NCBI GenBank assembly: GCA_002104905.1
Contig: MCFE01000458.1
Span: 1-64,000, forward strand
Reading direction: 5' to 3'
Origin: Basidiobolus meristosporus CBS 931.73
Lineage: Eukaryota; Basidiobolomycota; Basidiobolomycetes; Basidiobolales; Basidiobolaceae
Length of the DNA: 64,000 nucleotides
The position numbers and the translations under genes are program-made. Below the pieces are notes generated by a model. It made no database searches and had not been told where the DNA came from. It saw only the letters and a program-made list of their open reading frames with translations. Within the stretch, counting starts at the first letter, position 1. Each line of letters begins with the position of its first letter. Of the stretch, positions 46,991 to 58,008 are shown piece by piece.

Positions 46991-48424
46991 AGGTATTGCA
47001 GATCTGGAAAAAATTGTTAATGGGTAATGAGGGCTGCATATCATATAGACAATCCAATTACTTGTGGTGTAGGATTATGTGCAAGAGCAGTTTGTTAAAA
47101 TTCACATGAAAATCATGTTCTGATTCTGCATTATGAAGACTATTGATATTTACTCCAGAAGGCAGAAAGCAAGGTGTGTTCTTTTGCTGGCATCCTTGGA
47201 CATGCAATTTTGTCCAATTCTTCTAATCCTTTTCTTTGTGGTTTTCATTAACCCATATAGAGGTATGCTGGGAGATGCAACTCTTGTCCTCTCAGAGCTT
47301 AATGCTAGCAATATTCCATTCAGATGTCATATACCTTACACTAGAGCTATTGGTGCACATAGCCATGCCTCAAGAGAGAATGTTAAGAAAAGGTCAGCAG
47401 AATACCACAACAATATCAGCTGAATTACAAGTTTTTCAAAATATCTTTTGAGTTGCCACCATTATTAGTAATTTAAATCATGAGAGAGCTGGATTTTGGT
47501 GCCAAATGATGCTGTATAGCTTTTATTGACAGATAGTCTTGTCTACCTGTGATTGTTACATTTTGAACATCAACCTCATTACTGTATTGGCTTAATATGT
47601 TTGGATTCCATCTTCACACTCAAATAGTAACTTCTCAGAATCTACAATTGAATAGGTGTCTCTGAGTTAATGTACTTGTTTCATCTCCCTGGCAGGAGTT
47701 CCATATGAGAAATCCCAAACTTGGTATTGAAGCCATTTCCAGCTGGCACTCAGCTGGTACATTCATGATATTTTGCTGTCATTCAGTTGGTGTTTTTCCT
47801 TGAAATCTTCAGTGGGAATATCTTTAGGAAGTAGTGGGCAGTAGATTACCAAATTTGGTATGAATGTCAGCAAGCCTCATTTCCAATGCAAAATATGTCT
47901 GCTTGTCTGCCCAACAGTCCAAACATTATATATCAAGAGTTCTTGGTTGCACAAAACTTGGAATTCAGTTGATATCATGATGGTATTGTACTAGCCTTTT
48001 CTTAACTTTTTTCTTATGGACCTTGTATCTTATATCATTATTTGTTCACTGACTCTTGAGCATCCAGAGCTTAATGTGACAGTTCAAGGTCTTAGGCCCC
48101 AGCTGGCAGATATTCCATTGGGTCCTGACAGCATTCATATGTATTTTCTTTACCACTGCTCTTGACAAAGTGCTGGAACCTCTGGAAATGTATAGTATTG
48201 TTTCAAAGCTACATAATGGGCACCACCAAAATACCATTGAAATACCAGCTAAAAATCCAATAAATTCCTAATGTGAGATCTTTCATAGGGATCAAATTCC
48301 TAACTTCCTGGTATTGGTACTTTGTGCATCAGTGAAGCTCTTACTGGAATCATAACAGAGTCCAAGATTGCAAAAGTAGCTTTCCAGGAGGTTATTAACC
48401 TTACCCTACAAAAAATTCCAAGCA
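46991..48424. other. Decayed AT-rich repeat sequence
   Basis: No family is recognised. Positions 47,740-47,960 resemble 6,440-6,690, so at least part is a dispersed repeat. Open frames up to 96 codons (47,133-47,423) show a hydrophobic stretch but no support as genes. Confidence 0.4.
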
Positions 48425-49815
48425 AAGGCCAGCCATATACTAGCATAATAGCAGGTGAAATATCTTGCTAGTGATGGCTCATAAGGAGGCTGCTGGTTTT
48501 TTGCTGCAGCACCCTTATGCTTGCACCTTTCAAAGTTTCTACAGTACTGGGAGATCTTCTGAGTACACCAATGCTTACCCAACAGATATATGCTCATTTC
48601 AAAGGTATTCTGCTATAGCTCCAATTTTCAAGATATAAAACAGCATAACTGATTTCATCTTGACTTTTTTCCACAAGTTTCTCTCTCCACCATAGCTTCA
48701 AGCACTGTATGCTTAGAGGGTGCTTCTGCCTTTCTTTTCATGAAGTAGACTCAAAGTATCCAGTTTTTGCATCATTCAACATACATAAATACTCTAATCC
48801 AGCGATGAGTAAATTTTGGATAGTACCACATAGATATATGTGAGTGAGATCTAGTTTTTTCTTGGGTGTGAGTAACACAGAGCTCATGGGCAGCTGTCTG
48901 GCTTGTTTGTCATATATGCAGGCATCACAATGCTTCAAACATCCAGGGGATCAGTTTTGCTTCAAGAATTTGATGATTTTTGAAATATTTTGTGCAACTA
49001 ATCAAATTGATATATCTAAATCTCCTTTGCCATAGCATGAATATTTCATTATTTAGGTAACTAATATTGGCCTCCAGAAAGGATGGAATATAAGTCAACT
49101 AGTACAGAATCTGAGCTCTGATGCCTGAGGAAATATGAGTACCCCTTTGATCAGTGACCTGCATCCAGAACTGTCAAAACTGAAGCTGTGTCCTTGTGCT
49201 GTGGCCTTTCTGACAGATAACATATTCTTGGCTGTTTCTGCTACATTAAGGAATACTTTGAAGGTAAGTGTGTGGCTTCCTTCATAGCTTCTGATATTAC
49301 TTTTCATAGGGCTTTAAGAAGGATCTCCTCCCATGACAATATAACAAAGGCCTCTTCCCTATAGCTGCATCTTCATCTTCACCTTCCAGACTTACTATCT
49401 AGATCCATCCATCTTCTCAACAGAGGGAGAAATTACAGTAATAGCAGCATATCTCAATCCAGAGGGTGGCAGCCTGGGGCTCATTGCATTTTGGAAAAGT
49501 CTTTGACAATCTTGGAAGTCTTTGGGAGAATCAGTGGATTATGTTGTTTTCACACAACAATTTGTTGAATATAAGTGTAGCATTTGTACCTTTTCATAGC
49601 CTTGGCAAAGCAAGAAAGGAGCATATGCTCAGAGGTCACAACAGCAGGAGTGCAAAGTTTGGGGCTGTTTGGACAATATTGAGGTATTTAATGCTTGAGA
49701 TGCCTGATGTTTTGATGAAAATATTCCCAGTAAATACCAACAACAAATTTGGCAGAATTCTCTAAGACTTGTGAGCTATGATCTAAGTGACTAAGCTTGG
49801 CAAATCTCTTGATGC
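48425..49815 (-). mobile_element. Old Copia relic (C4) with a short T2 piece
   Basis: Positions 48,425-48,590 are a reversed T2 partner-gene fragment matching about 26,050-26,130. Positions 48,600-49,330 are Copia integrase in reverse (CDACIYDKQARQL at 48,738-48,938; SHTLTFKVFLNVAETAKNML at 49,095-49,307). Positions 49,340-49,480 are the gag start. From about 49,490 to 49,815 is a worn Copia LTR; the primer-site remnant ATGAGCCCC lies on minus at about 49,470-49,480. Much of gag and all of reverse transcriptase are missing. Confidence 0.7.
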
Positions 49816-49935
49816 AGTTACAGAGTTTACAACCTATTATGGAGTGGATCTATGGGGGGATAAGGAGAAAAGCTAAGTTGCAAGTACTGCCATGTCTAAA
49901 TCTCATTAAGTATATTATATTCAAGTGTGCTATTA

Positions 49936-52900
49936 CCCTATGAAAAATAACTTGGTCCCATGGGTGGATTCAATTGAGATCAGTCGTCAGGATCCTGTTT
50001 AGAGACCATCATAATACCAGCAGCTTGGAATTAGTGACTCTCTCAACAATCTTATGATGGGATCACAATGGTGATTGGCTAATTTTACTGCTAAATAAAG
50101 TTAAAAAACTTAATGGGGTTTAATTGATGCTGTGACAATAATTGCATGGCATTGTTGTGGTCTTATTGCACCCTACAACTTTTTAAATGGATCTAACCAT
50201 CCAGTACATCCAGCTGCTTTATATGGCGAAAAACTTGACATTGTCTTGACAACCTCTTTGTGAGTCTTGGATGGTAGTAATATGGCAGTATTTTGGCCTA
50301 GAGCTAGTTCTGTACAGTGCTACTGTACCAATTAATCAAATGGTATTTCCTTTTTCTACCTCCCCTTATGCAACTCATATATTCCACTGTAGAATCACCC
50401 TGCTTTCTTTGCTTACCCACTGTCACCTTGGGTATTTCACATATAGTTCAGATCAAGAAACACTATGGTCTCCTACTTACTAACCTCTACAAACACACAC
50501 ACTTGCCACAATTGACATACTTCTATTTCCTCAACTTTACAGCTTTTTAGTGTGATACTTGCAAAGTTGCCATATATCCTGTACTGCTAGTAACATATAC
50601 ATCTTACAAACATATGTTTGGTTGTCACCACTTCTGCCATGAATACCTCCTGAATAACTGCAAAGAACTTTTTGGTTTTTGGCAAATATATCCCTTCTCC
50701 CAGCAGGATTCTAGACCCCATTATAGGTGCGCTCTGGCCCTTGTTTGTGTGAGTTCCATATTGAATGGTGTAGAAGTTGGCTTGTGACCAAGAGAAACCT
50801 GGCATACATTGGGAGAGCTTTCCTAATAAGATCAGTTTTATATTGCACCCAACCCAACTTTGCATTACTTAACTGATTACCCACAGATTGGGGCTACTTA
50901 GCCTTGTAATTCCATAGGCATAGGAGTCTCCATGTGCACATCTGTCCTCAGTAATTTGCAATTCTTCCTGACTGTCCTCCATGTACCAATCCATCACATC
51001 CATGATGGACCTGAAGGTAATTTTATTGATGAGATTAGGATATGGTAGTACCTGCAACTTGACTTGTCTTCCTATTGCCCCACACATCTGCTCCATAGGA
51101 AACTCTCAAAAGGTGAAGCAAGGCCCAACATTCTCCACACACCAAGCAAGATGGAGTAGAGAATGGATACAGTAGTGGCAGAGATCTACACATTCAGCTT
51201 CATGTCTGTTGTATAGCCATGCAGATACTGTTACAAACTCCCTGCACAAGAGCTGTAGATGTGTCTAGTTGGTATTGGTGATTCACTTCTGGAAAATATT
51301 CCTACAATGTCCACATATGACTCCCAATGCTTTCAATGTACTTTTGGTAGGAATGGCTTCAGAACGCCACTTGGATAAATACCTATCCAGTTCATCCAGT
51401 CTTTACGGTTGTATTGTTGAATATGGATATGAATATTGATTGGAGCCTGTGAGAAGTACTTAAGGTAGTTGATACTCTGTAATATCTTGCCAACTCTTCT
51501 AAGTTTCTCCGGTATCTCAAAGGGCTCATTCAGCTTGGAATGCCCCATGTACAACTTAGTCATCTGTGTAGGGATATTGTTGAAGAGCAAATGCATTGCT
51601 CCCAGTGGAAAGCTTTTGCTTCAACAGTTACCCTCTATCTTAAGTATCTCCAGTTTCCAAAGGATTCCCTATTCTAGCCAATGGCTTATAGCTTGCCAAC
51701 TTTGCTGCAATTGCATGGTGACTTCTGTACATTCTCTCTGTGGGAAGATGATGTGTTTAGTATTGGTATTTGGGTAATGATAATGTGTGTGAGTTTTGGA
51801 GTAAATCCTCTGGATCTCATACATTTGGCAGCAATACCATCCATTGTGCCCATAAAAACCTGCTATCTTGCTGATGGCTGGGGTATCTCCAATGCAGATA
51901 ATAATATGGGCTTTTACATGACAGTTACTTACTGTTATTCCACTGGAAAGCATACAAAATTCATCTAGTAGTGGATACAGGTAGCCATCCAGGTTGGATG
52001 GTGATTTAGGCCCAAATACCAGTGAGACTACTATCAGATTTTTGCTCTGATACTGTAAGATGGGCAGCGGATTTGGATTGATGAGAATCAGTGGCCAGCA
52101 GGATTTGCTGCTAGAGTACTGTTTAATGAAGATCCATCAAGTGCCAAGGCAAAGGCATGGTCATACATACCTTCAAAGTAGCCCTTGCTTCTTAGCTGTG
52201 TGTAATGTTTGCCATCAAATATATTGGATATGTGTGTGCTTGATTGATACTGAGTGTGGTACTGTGCAGCTTTGCAATAATAAATTGGACTGCATGAGCT
52301 GCTTTAAACAGGGCATTACCAAAATATATCTGGAGTGTGAATGATATTTTCCCTCTATGGTGGCTGATTCCTGACAATTTGGACATGTCGCAATGGGGGT
52401 ATTTTCAGATGTGAATGCCATGCAACTGTTAACAGTCTCTGGATTGTATGTTGCCAGCTGCATGATGGTTGTCCACCTGTACCATGCACATAGTAGGTTG
52501 CATCCCACAATGATTTTGGCATGAAGTAGTAATAAATCCTCAAAGCCCCCATTACTGATATTAGTGGAAATGCGCCACTTCTCTAGCCACAACACTACAT
52601 CATTCACCAGTATATGGATTACTGGGCTTACTTGGCTCCATAAAGTATCCCTGGCATTTGTTTCAATGGGTGCTGTCTCATTGCATATGGAGAATTGTCT
52701 GGGCTCATGCCTGGCACTGTTGTTAGGGGAGATTGGCTTACAATCCATCAGTGAGCCTTCTTTGTCAGAGCTATCACTCTGCATGCCATATTCAGAAGGC
52801 TGAGGTGGGCCTAAAGGTGCACAAACTCACCTAACTCAGTTTATGCAAGGTGACAAAGACAGCCAGGTGCCAATATAGAAGTATCAACTGGCTGGCAAGA

Positions 52901-53397
52901 TAATGTTGGTACAGCAGTGACCAATGAATGGTCAAATATGACTTGGGTGGCAAAACACTGGCTGTGGTCCTTGTGATACTTCCTATGCTGTCTGCATGCT
53001 TCATAGCTGAGAGGCTTGCCACAATAGCCACATTGTCTTTTCTCTTCTCTTATGGTGTTGAGTCAAAGTAGTCTTGTCCAAGAGGCAAACAGTTTGACCT
53101 TCAACAACATAACGCTATTATATCACTTTTTGGTCAATACTCATGTGAACTTAAGACAGTCTTGTATTTGAAACATTGCACCCACATGAATGTAAGATTC
53201 AATGATGACCCACCATAGTAAGCACTATAAATAAAGCTGCGGCACCACATACCCATGTATATGTAACACTATTTCCCCTTTGGTTTGACTCACTCCATAT
53301 ATATGCCACCAAGAAATAAAGCAAAGTTGTCTGGTTCTCAACCAAACCCCACTGCTGATGGCAGCAGAAGAGCAGTTGGACAACAGCTTGCTTTTGT
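49936..53397 (-). mobile_element. T2 copy with terminus and transposase, cut by Copia C3
   Basis: The left terminus is CCCTATGAAAAATAAC at 49,936-49,951, matching the opposite termini of other T2 copies. It carries nearly the whole transposase gene on minus and keeps the site at 52,261-52,263 that is occupied by Harbinger in the copy at 18,490-27,555. The divergent region ends at 53,397, where a Copia LTR starts. Confidence 0.8.
50350..53060 (-). pseudogene. Tnp2-like transposase, uninterrupted by Harbinger
   Basis: On minus from 53,060: the zinc-finger-like CGYCGKPLSYEACRQHRK region, then a 189-codon open frame (52,784-52,215) with TLWSQVSPVIHILVNDVVLW and ATCPNCQESATIEGKYH. The GPK and GDTPA blocks (CIGDTPAISKIAGFYGHNGW) lie at 51,953-51,669, then FEIPEKLRRVGKI and the conserved FPMEQMCGAIGRQV region (51,096-50,869). 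Stops occur between these blocks, so it is inactive, but frames are longer than in other T2 copies. Family assignment follows the Transposase_21/Tnp2 pattern. It is the best template in the window for this transposase. Confidence 0.75.
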
Positions 53398-53740
53398 TGT
53401 AAAAATTTGTAATTCCACCTAAATATTCACCTAACTTAGTCACTTAGATCATTACCTTCAAATCCTAGAGAATACTGACCAAATTCCTTGTTGGGATTTA
53501 CTTTGAATATTTTCACCAAAATACCAGGTACCCAGAGCATGAAAATTCTCAAAGCTGTCCAAACAGCCCCAATCTTTGCACACATGTTCTTGGGACCTTC
53601 CTTAACCTATTCTACGTGTTTGTAATGCCAAGACCAGGTAAAAGTATAAATACTACTTTTACATTCAATAAATCAATAAGTGAGAACCACATAATATACT
53701 TGTTCTCCAAATCACTTCCAATATCTCCAAGACTCTTACA
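53398..53740 (+). repeat. Copia C3 5' LTR (343 bp)
   Basis: It begins TGTAAAAATTTGTAATTCC and ends CAAGACTCTTACA. It is the same length as the C2 5' LTR and has the same AAGTATAAATACTAC box and CAATAAATCA signal. Confidence 0.92.
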
Positions 53741-53743
53741 ACA

Positions 53744-53755
53744 GGTTATGAGCCC
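53744..53755 (+). promoter_or_regulatory. Copia primer-binding site (initiator tRNA-Met half)
   Basis: GGTTATGAGCCC begins three bases after the LTR and is complementary to the initiator tRNA-Met anticodon stem-loop. The gag ATG at 53,748-53,750 is within it. Confidence 0.78.
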
Positions 53756-54695
53756 CAAGCTGTCACTCTCTGCAGTGTCTACTACTGCTATTACTGGAAT
53801 TTTTCCCTCTGCTGAAAAGTTGGATGGATCTAACTACCAAGTGTGGAAGGTGAAGATGAAGATGCTGCTACAAGAAAGAGGCCTTTGGGATATTGTCATG
53901 GGAGAAGAATGCCCTCCTAAAAACATGGGAGAGGAAGCCTTGAAGTACCAGAAGAAAGAACAAAGTGCCTTTAACTGCATTTGCCTTAATGTCAAGGACA
54001 AATTGCTAATTCAATGCTCAAGAGCAAAAACGGCAAAGAATGCCTGGAAAGCATTGGAAGACACCTACCAGTCATGTTCAGCTGCCAAGAAAATGTATCT
54101 GAGACAAATATTCTTTACTACAAAGATGCTGCCAGGAGAAGAAATGAAAAATCTAATTAACAGAATTACCCTGCTGGTAGATGAGATGGAATCTGTGGGC
54201 ATACCAACTACTGATGAGGATGTGATAGTTACCATCCTGAATAGCCTGACAGACAAGTTTCAGGGCCTTGTATCAGCCCTAGAGTCCAGAACTGAAGATT
54301 TGACCTTAAATTACGTATATGGAAGGCTCCTGGATGAAGAATTAAGAAAATCAAGCGCCAATAAGAATGAAGAAGAAAATGCTTTAATAAGCAATGCTAA
54401 CCAACAAAGGAGGTACCCAAGACCCTACAAAGGCAACAGCAACCTATTTTGCAACTACTGCAAAAGGAAAGGACACACATCAGACCGGTGTCTCAAAAAG
54501 AGAGATTATCAGCAAAAGAAGCCTGAATATGGAAATGCTGTAACAACTGAAGATAGACTATTCATATCTGCACTAAATATGACCACAAACAAGGATTCTC
54601 AGACGTGGTATATTGACTCTGGAGCTTCTCAACACTTTACACACCAAAAAGAACTTTTTATCCAATATCTCCAAGACTCTTACAACAAGTACTAA
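53748..54695 (+). CDS. Copia Gag (UBN2/gag-polypeptide type) fused to protease start
   Basis: 315 residues, open throughout. The ATG lies in the primer site, and the conserved Copia gag start (SAEKLDGSNYQVWKVKMKML) follows from about residue 24. The gag-polypeptide domain covers most of the protein (AWKALEDTYQSCSAAKKMYL, IVTILNSLTDKFQGLVSALE). A CCHC knuckle CNYCKRKGHTSDRC lies near residues 236-249, and the protease active site WYIDSGASQHFT at about 286-297. The last ten residues derive from LTR sequence after the deletion junction. An upstream Met in the LTR extends the frame, but the ATG at 53,748 matches the family start. It could still make Gag that packages RNA, but cannot copy it. Confidence 0.85.
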   Translation: MSPKLSLSAVSTTAITGIFPSAEKLDGSNYQVWKVKMKMLLQERGLWDIVMGEECPPKNMGEEALKYQKKEQSAFNCICLNVKDKLLIQCSRAKTAKNAWKALEDTYQSCSAAKKMYLRQIFFTTKMLPGEEMKNLINRITLLVDEMESVGIPTTDEDVIVTILNSLTDKFQGLVSALESRTEDLTLNYVYGRLLDEELRKSSANKNEEENALISNANQQRRYPRPYKGNSNLFCNYCKRKGHTSDRCLKKRDYQQKKPEYGNAVTTEDRLFISALNMTTNKDSQTWYIDSGASQHFTHQKELFIQYLQDSYNKY

Positions 54696-55500
54696 TGAAG
54701 CAAGGTGCAGTGGCTGATAGGATACATGCAATGGCCCGGAGAAATCAGGAAATAGTCCAGAAACAGGATGAGCAGATAATATGTGTAGAGCAATCAATAT
54801 CCTAGGTAGAGCAAGCAGTATCTTTGCAGCAAAGAAGGAACTCAAGTAGCTCAATATCACAGCCAAGAATTGGTCCATAAGAGTTGGAAGTCTGTGAGAA
54901 CACACATTTCTTTGGCATCTAGAAGCTAAGCAGCCCCAACATCTGCATCATAAGTAAAGTAAGGCAAGGACACACTTGACACAACAAGCAACCAATTTTC
55001 TATTAGGACAATGTAAGTAAGGTGTGTCAGAAACCTCCTGGATGCAAGTCAATTTCCGCACCTTTGAATATGGAATTGACACAAAAATGGAGGGGAGTGC
55101 ACCTGTTAGTGGTACTACAATCCAGCAGGGAGAAGGAATATATTGGCTAGGTACAGAGCAGTAATTTGCAGTTATTCAAGAGGGGATCATGGCAAACCTG
55201 GTGGCAACCAAGTGTATGTGAGCATGATGTAAGTGCTACCAACAATACAAGGCATATGGCAGCTTTGAAAGCATCACACCAAAAGACCATCTAGTCCAGG
55301 TGATAGAAGCGTGTGAATTGCAGCAGGTGTGAAAATATGTTGAGGTTAATACAAAGGAAGCAACGATTTTTTTTTGATTCAGGCGATTTGTCAAATACCC
55401 ATGGTTATAATGGGTAAATAATAAGGAGGCATGATTTTGCAGTGCGATATATGAATGGTACAAGAGGAGGTAAAAAAGTGGAATACCATCAGGTAAATTG
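54688..55500 (+). mobile_element. T2 fragments ending repeat block 2
   Basis: Positions 54,690-54,885 match the T2 partner gene (about 25,505-25,690) in forward orientation, uninterrupted at the site filled by the Harbinger derivative elsewhere. Positions 54,900-55,500 match the reverse of the transposase 3' region (TACCATCAGGTAAATTGGTA). The right end coincides with the rise in GC and CpG. Confidence 0.65.
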
Positions 55501-56000
55501 GTATGGCGGCATTATGCAATAAAAGTGGTTTCCAAGTGACAGTTTCAGCAACGTCAGAGCCCTTCCCCCGGGGGCAATGGAGAGTCACCAATCCAGGTAA
55601 CAGCACACCAAAAGATGCCAGACTGGGGTTTGAAACTCCACACGCATCTTTCAAAGGAAGCAAACCGAGGGGACCTCGAGCTATACCCACCATCTAGATG
55701 GGAAGAGGCCGGGTGCACAGTCGGTAGGCTCGGTTAGTGAGTTTGAGGTCGCTCAGCACTCTTGATGCTTCTCCAGTGCAGACAATCAGCAGGTTGTGGG
55801 TGGTGGCGCGGGGAGGGGGATTGACGGTCCACGAGAAACCAAGGTTTACCCGGAGGAAGTCTAGCCTGCTTCAAGAAGGGGAAGTGGAAAGACGCCTAGG
55901 GGGTATTTGAGGTTTTCACCAGTTGGTTGCTGCCCCACCTAAACGATCAGTCACCGCTTGTGGCCGAGCTTGGTGAATCTATTAAGGTTCGGCACGCGCG
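55501..56000. other. Start of gene island 2; a tRNA-like segment but no gene
   Basis: On minus, about 55,700-55,620 contains TATAGCTCGAGG, which resembles a pol III A box, and GAGTTTCAAACCC, which resembles a B box, about 45 bases apart. No cloverleaf forms that I can draw, so it may be a decayed tRNA or tRNA-derived repeat. The rest is GC-normal sequence without a supported gene. Confidence 0.35.
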
Positions 56001-56483
56001 ATGTCAGCGGGTGAGCATATCTCACGATGGAGAGAACCATTAATTCGAGCATTGGATCCAATTAAGATCGCATCCTGTAAGACAGGGCAAATCAGGCTTC
56101 AGGATGTTCTGGATTTGAGCACCCGTTTCTGGATACTGGACACAGTGGAATGTCTGTTGTTCAACAGACCCATCTGCGGGTCGGTGAGGACTGTCAAGCA
56201 ACTCGGAATCAAGGCGCTCGTCGCAAAGGGAAGGGGCCCAGCCAAATGGCCAGCAACCTCCACCCTCCCAGCAGCAATGAGAAGAACCAGGGCTCGGAAG
56301 GCCGCTGGTGGGTCTCTCTGGACTTCTGCGTGGGGCACCTCGGTCATTCTTCGCCCTATGACACCCGCAGACCCACCTTCGAAAGAAAAATCCCAGTGGA
56401 CTGCAGCAGTGGGAAACCTGTACCGTTGCCTCCTGTATCTAGAATTCGCCATCGCTGCCACACCATGCTGTTGCCATCGGTGA
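56001..56483 (+). CDS. Possible hypothetical protein, 160 codons
   Basis: An ATG frame runs 160 codons in single-copy, CpG-normal DNA. Its N-terminal half (SRWREPLIRALDPIKIASCK, LSTRFWILDTVECLLF) looks more protein-like than the Arg/Ala/Pro-rich second half. A second long plus-strand frame (56,150-56,509) and a minus-strand frame (56,099-56,461) overlap it, so which, if any, is coding cannot be decided. No motif is recognised. Confidence 0.25.
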   Translation: MSAGEHISRWREPLIRALDPIKIASCKTGQIRLQDVLDLSTRFWILDTVECLLFNRPICGSVRTVKQLGIKALVAKGRGPAKWPATSTLPAAMRRTRARKAAGGSLWTSAWGTSVILRPMTPADPPSKEKSQWTAAVGNLYRCLLYLEFAIAATPCCCHR

Positions 56484-56562
56484 GATTAATTTATACTCAT
56501 CGGCTCTAGATGAGCTAAGGCAATTATCCAACCACCGATTGATTAAGATCCAGGAGCCGCAA

Positions 56563-56648
56563 TCATCTCCATCAACCAAATCTCCATCATCTCCATCAAC
56601 CAAATCTCCATCATCTCCATCTCCATCTCCATTTCCATTTCCATTTCT
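56563..56648 (+). repeat. Short tandem repeat, ATCTCC/ATCAACCAA units
   Basis: An 18-base unit (TCTCCATCATCTCCATCAACCAAA-like) is repeated, passing into ATCTCC and ATTTCC hexamers. It is a simple-sequence tract upstream of the gene at 57,091. Confidence 0.85.
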
Positions 56649-57090
56649 GTCGCCAACACTGAGGGTCGAGGGTAGAGGGTTGAGTGTTTGTGGATTCGGA
56701 TCACTCGAAGGGTCTAGGAATCAGGTCAGCGTGAATCACCAGATGACTGTTTGATAGGATGTTCATTCAGTGCTTCACTCTCGGCCATCTAAAATCCGGT
56801 CTCTCACCCCCTACATTCCTGTTCTCACCCTTAGATGGGCCTTGATGTAACATTGTTTGTTGTTGCCCACCGCCTCTGGTGGATTTCGTTCTTCATTAAC
56901 TCCCTCGCATAAACTTTTCCTTTCATCGAAATATTCCCCTCTCCTCGTTTTGGCTTGATTTTCTAGCGAGAAAGCCGTTGCCTCGTCCCTTCCCTCCACC
57001 GCCAAAGCTCTTCTGCCCTACCCGTGTGACTCGTATTGTGGACAAGTTAGTACAGGAGACGCCGTGACCTTTCGCCCAACGTTCTTGGTG

Positions 57091-58008
57091 ATGCAACTTT
57101 CCCGTCGTAACACTTTGGCCTCTCAGTTGGTAGTATGGTTGTTGAGTTATTCCAGGGTATCGGTCAAGGTCGTCTTGGCCATCCTTCTGGCCCCCTTCAC
57201 CATCCCCTTATTCAGACGCACCTCCACCATGCTGCTTACCATCCACAGGAAGTGGTTCTCTTATATTCCGACCATGTTTGATCCCCTTCACTACATCATC
57301 CAATTCATCTGGATTCCCGCTTCCAACACTCTGAAAGCCGCCTACCAGATCTGGGTTAGAAAGGGGTTCGAGACTCTGCTGCCCATGACCACCTGCAAAG
57401 AATACGATCTAGAGTATGTCACCACCTTCCCGAAGCTCTCCCTCCCTCCCAGACGGCCCCGATTCAAGCCCGACACGAACAAGCTCCGGATGCAGATCGT
57501 GCGTAATATCGAGGCGAAATGTCCGTAGGGATTCTGCCTGCTTCCTGTCGTCAGCCCACTAACGCTTTTTTGCACAGGGAGGCGCAAGGCGCTAACCAAA
57601 TGGGTCAAAGAGGCTTCGATAGCCCTGGCGCAACCGCGTAGTAAGTGCTCTCCATTCCCTCTCAACCGAGCTGTGCTAACCCCTGGAATAGCGGAAAGAG
57701 GACAACACCCTAGAGTGCTCGAGCTCCCCGAAAAGCCCCGGAGACGGGAGAAGGCTCGTTTCAAGGAAGAGACCCGGCGGGAGCTGTTTCTTTTCGAGCC
57801 CGCCGGCCTGGTCTCTCGGGCCTCATCAAGACTGCCGCCACGTCTGCTCACCGCTCCGAAATCACCACCTTCCCCCATCAGAATGCATAGGCAGGCCTTC
57901 CACGCTAGTTCGGGAATGCGAGCCATGAACTGCTCGGTGGACGAGTATCCGTTGCATCCCGGCGCGTCTGCCAGCTACCATACGTTAGTTTACCTAACAC
58001 CCATTTAA
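57091..58008 (+). CDS. Uncharacterised protein with hydrophobic N-terminal segments, three exons
   Basis: Exons 57,091-57,520, 57,578-57,640 and 57,692-58,008 total 810 bases, 269 residues. Intron 1 starts GTCCGT and has branch CACTAAC; intron 2 starts GTAAGT and has branch TGCTAAC; both splice in frame and skip stops that would otherwise end the protein. The first ATG in the open frame is at 57,091 (MQLSRRN). Two hydrophobic stretches lie near residues 10-45 (VVWLLSY, VVLAILLAPFTIPLF) and 65-90 (FDPLHYIIQFIWIP). The remainder is basic (RRREKARFKEETRRE), with a Pro-rich end. A further intron starting GTTAGT near 57,983 would change the last residues, so the C-terminus is uncertain. I recognise no family; membrane association is inferred from hydrophobicity. 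Confidence 0.65.

Larger units (their letters stand above)
53398..54687 (+). mobile_element. Copia C3: LTR, gag, partial protease and LTR tail
   Basis: A full 5' LTR, primer site, and open gag with the start of protease are followed directly by the last 19 or so bases of an LTR (CTCCAAGACTCTTACA), with all of integrase, reverse transcriptase and RNase H missing. The junction falls on CCAATAT, present both in the internal sequence (as CCCAATATGAGG in C2) and in the LTR (TTCCAATATCTCC). T2 sequence lies on both sides. Confidence 0.88.

Noticed and set aside
56150-56509. Alternative 119-codon gene overlapping 56,001-56,483
   Set aside because: It overlaps another frame in a different phase with no motif or intron support for either; I kept only one low-confidence call.
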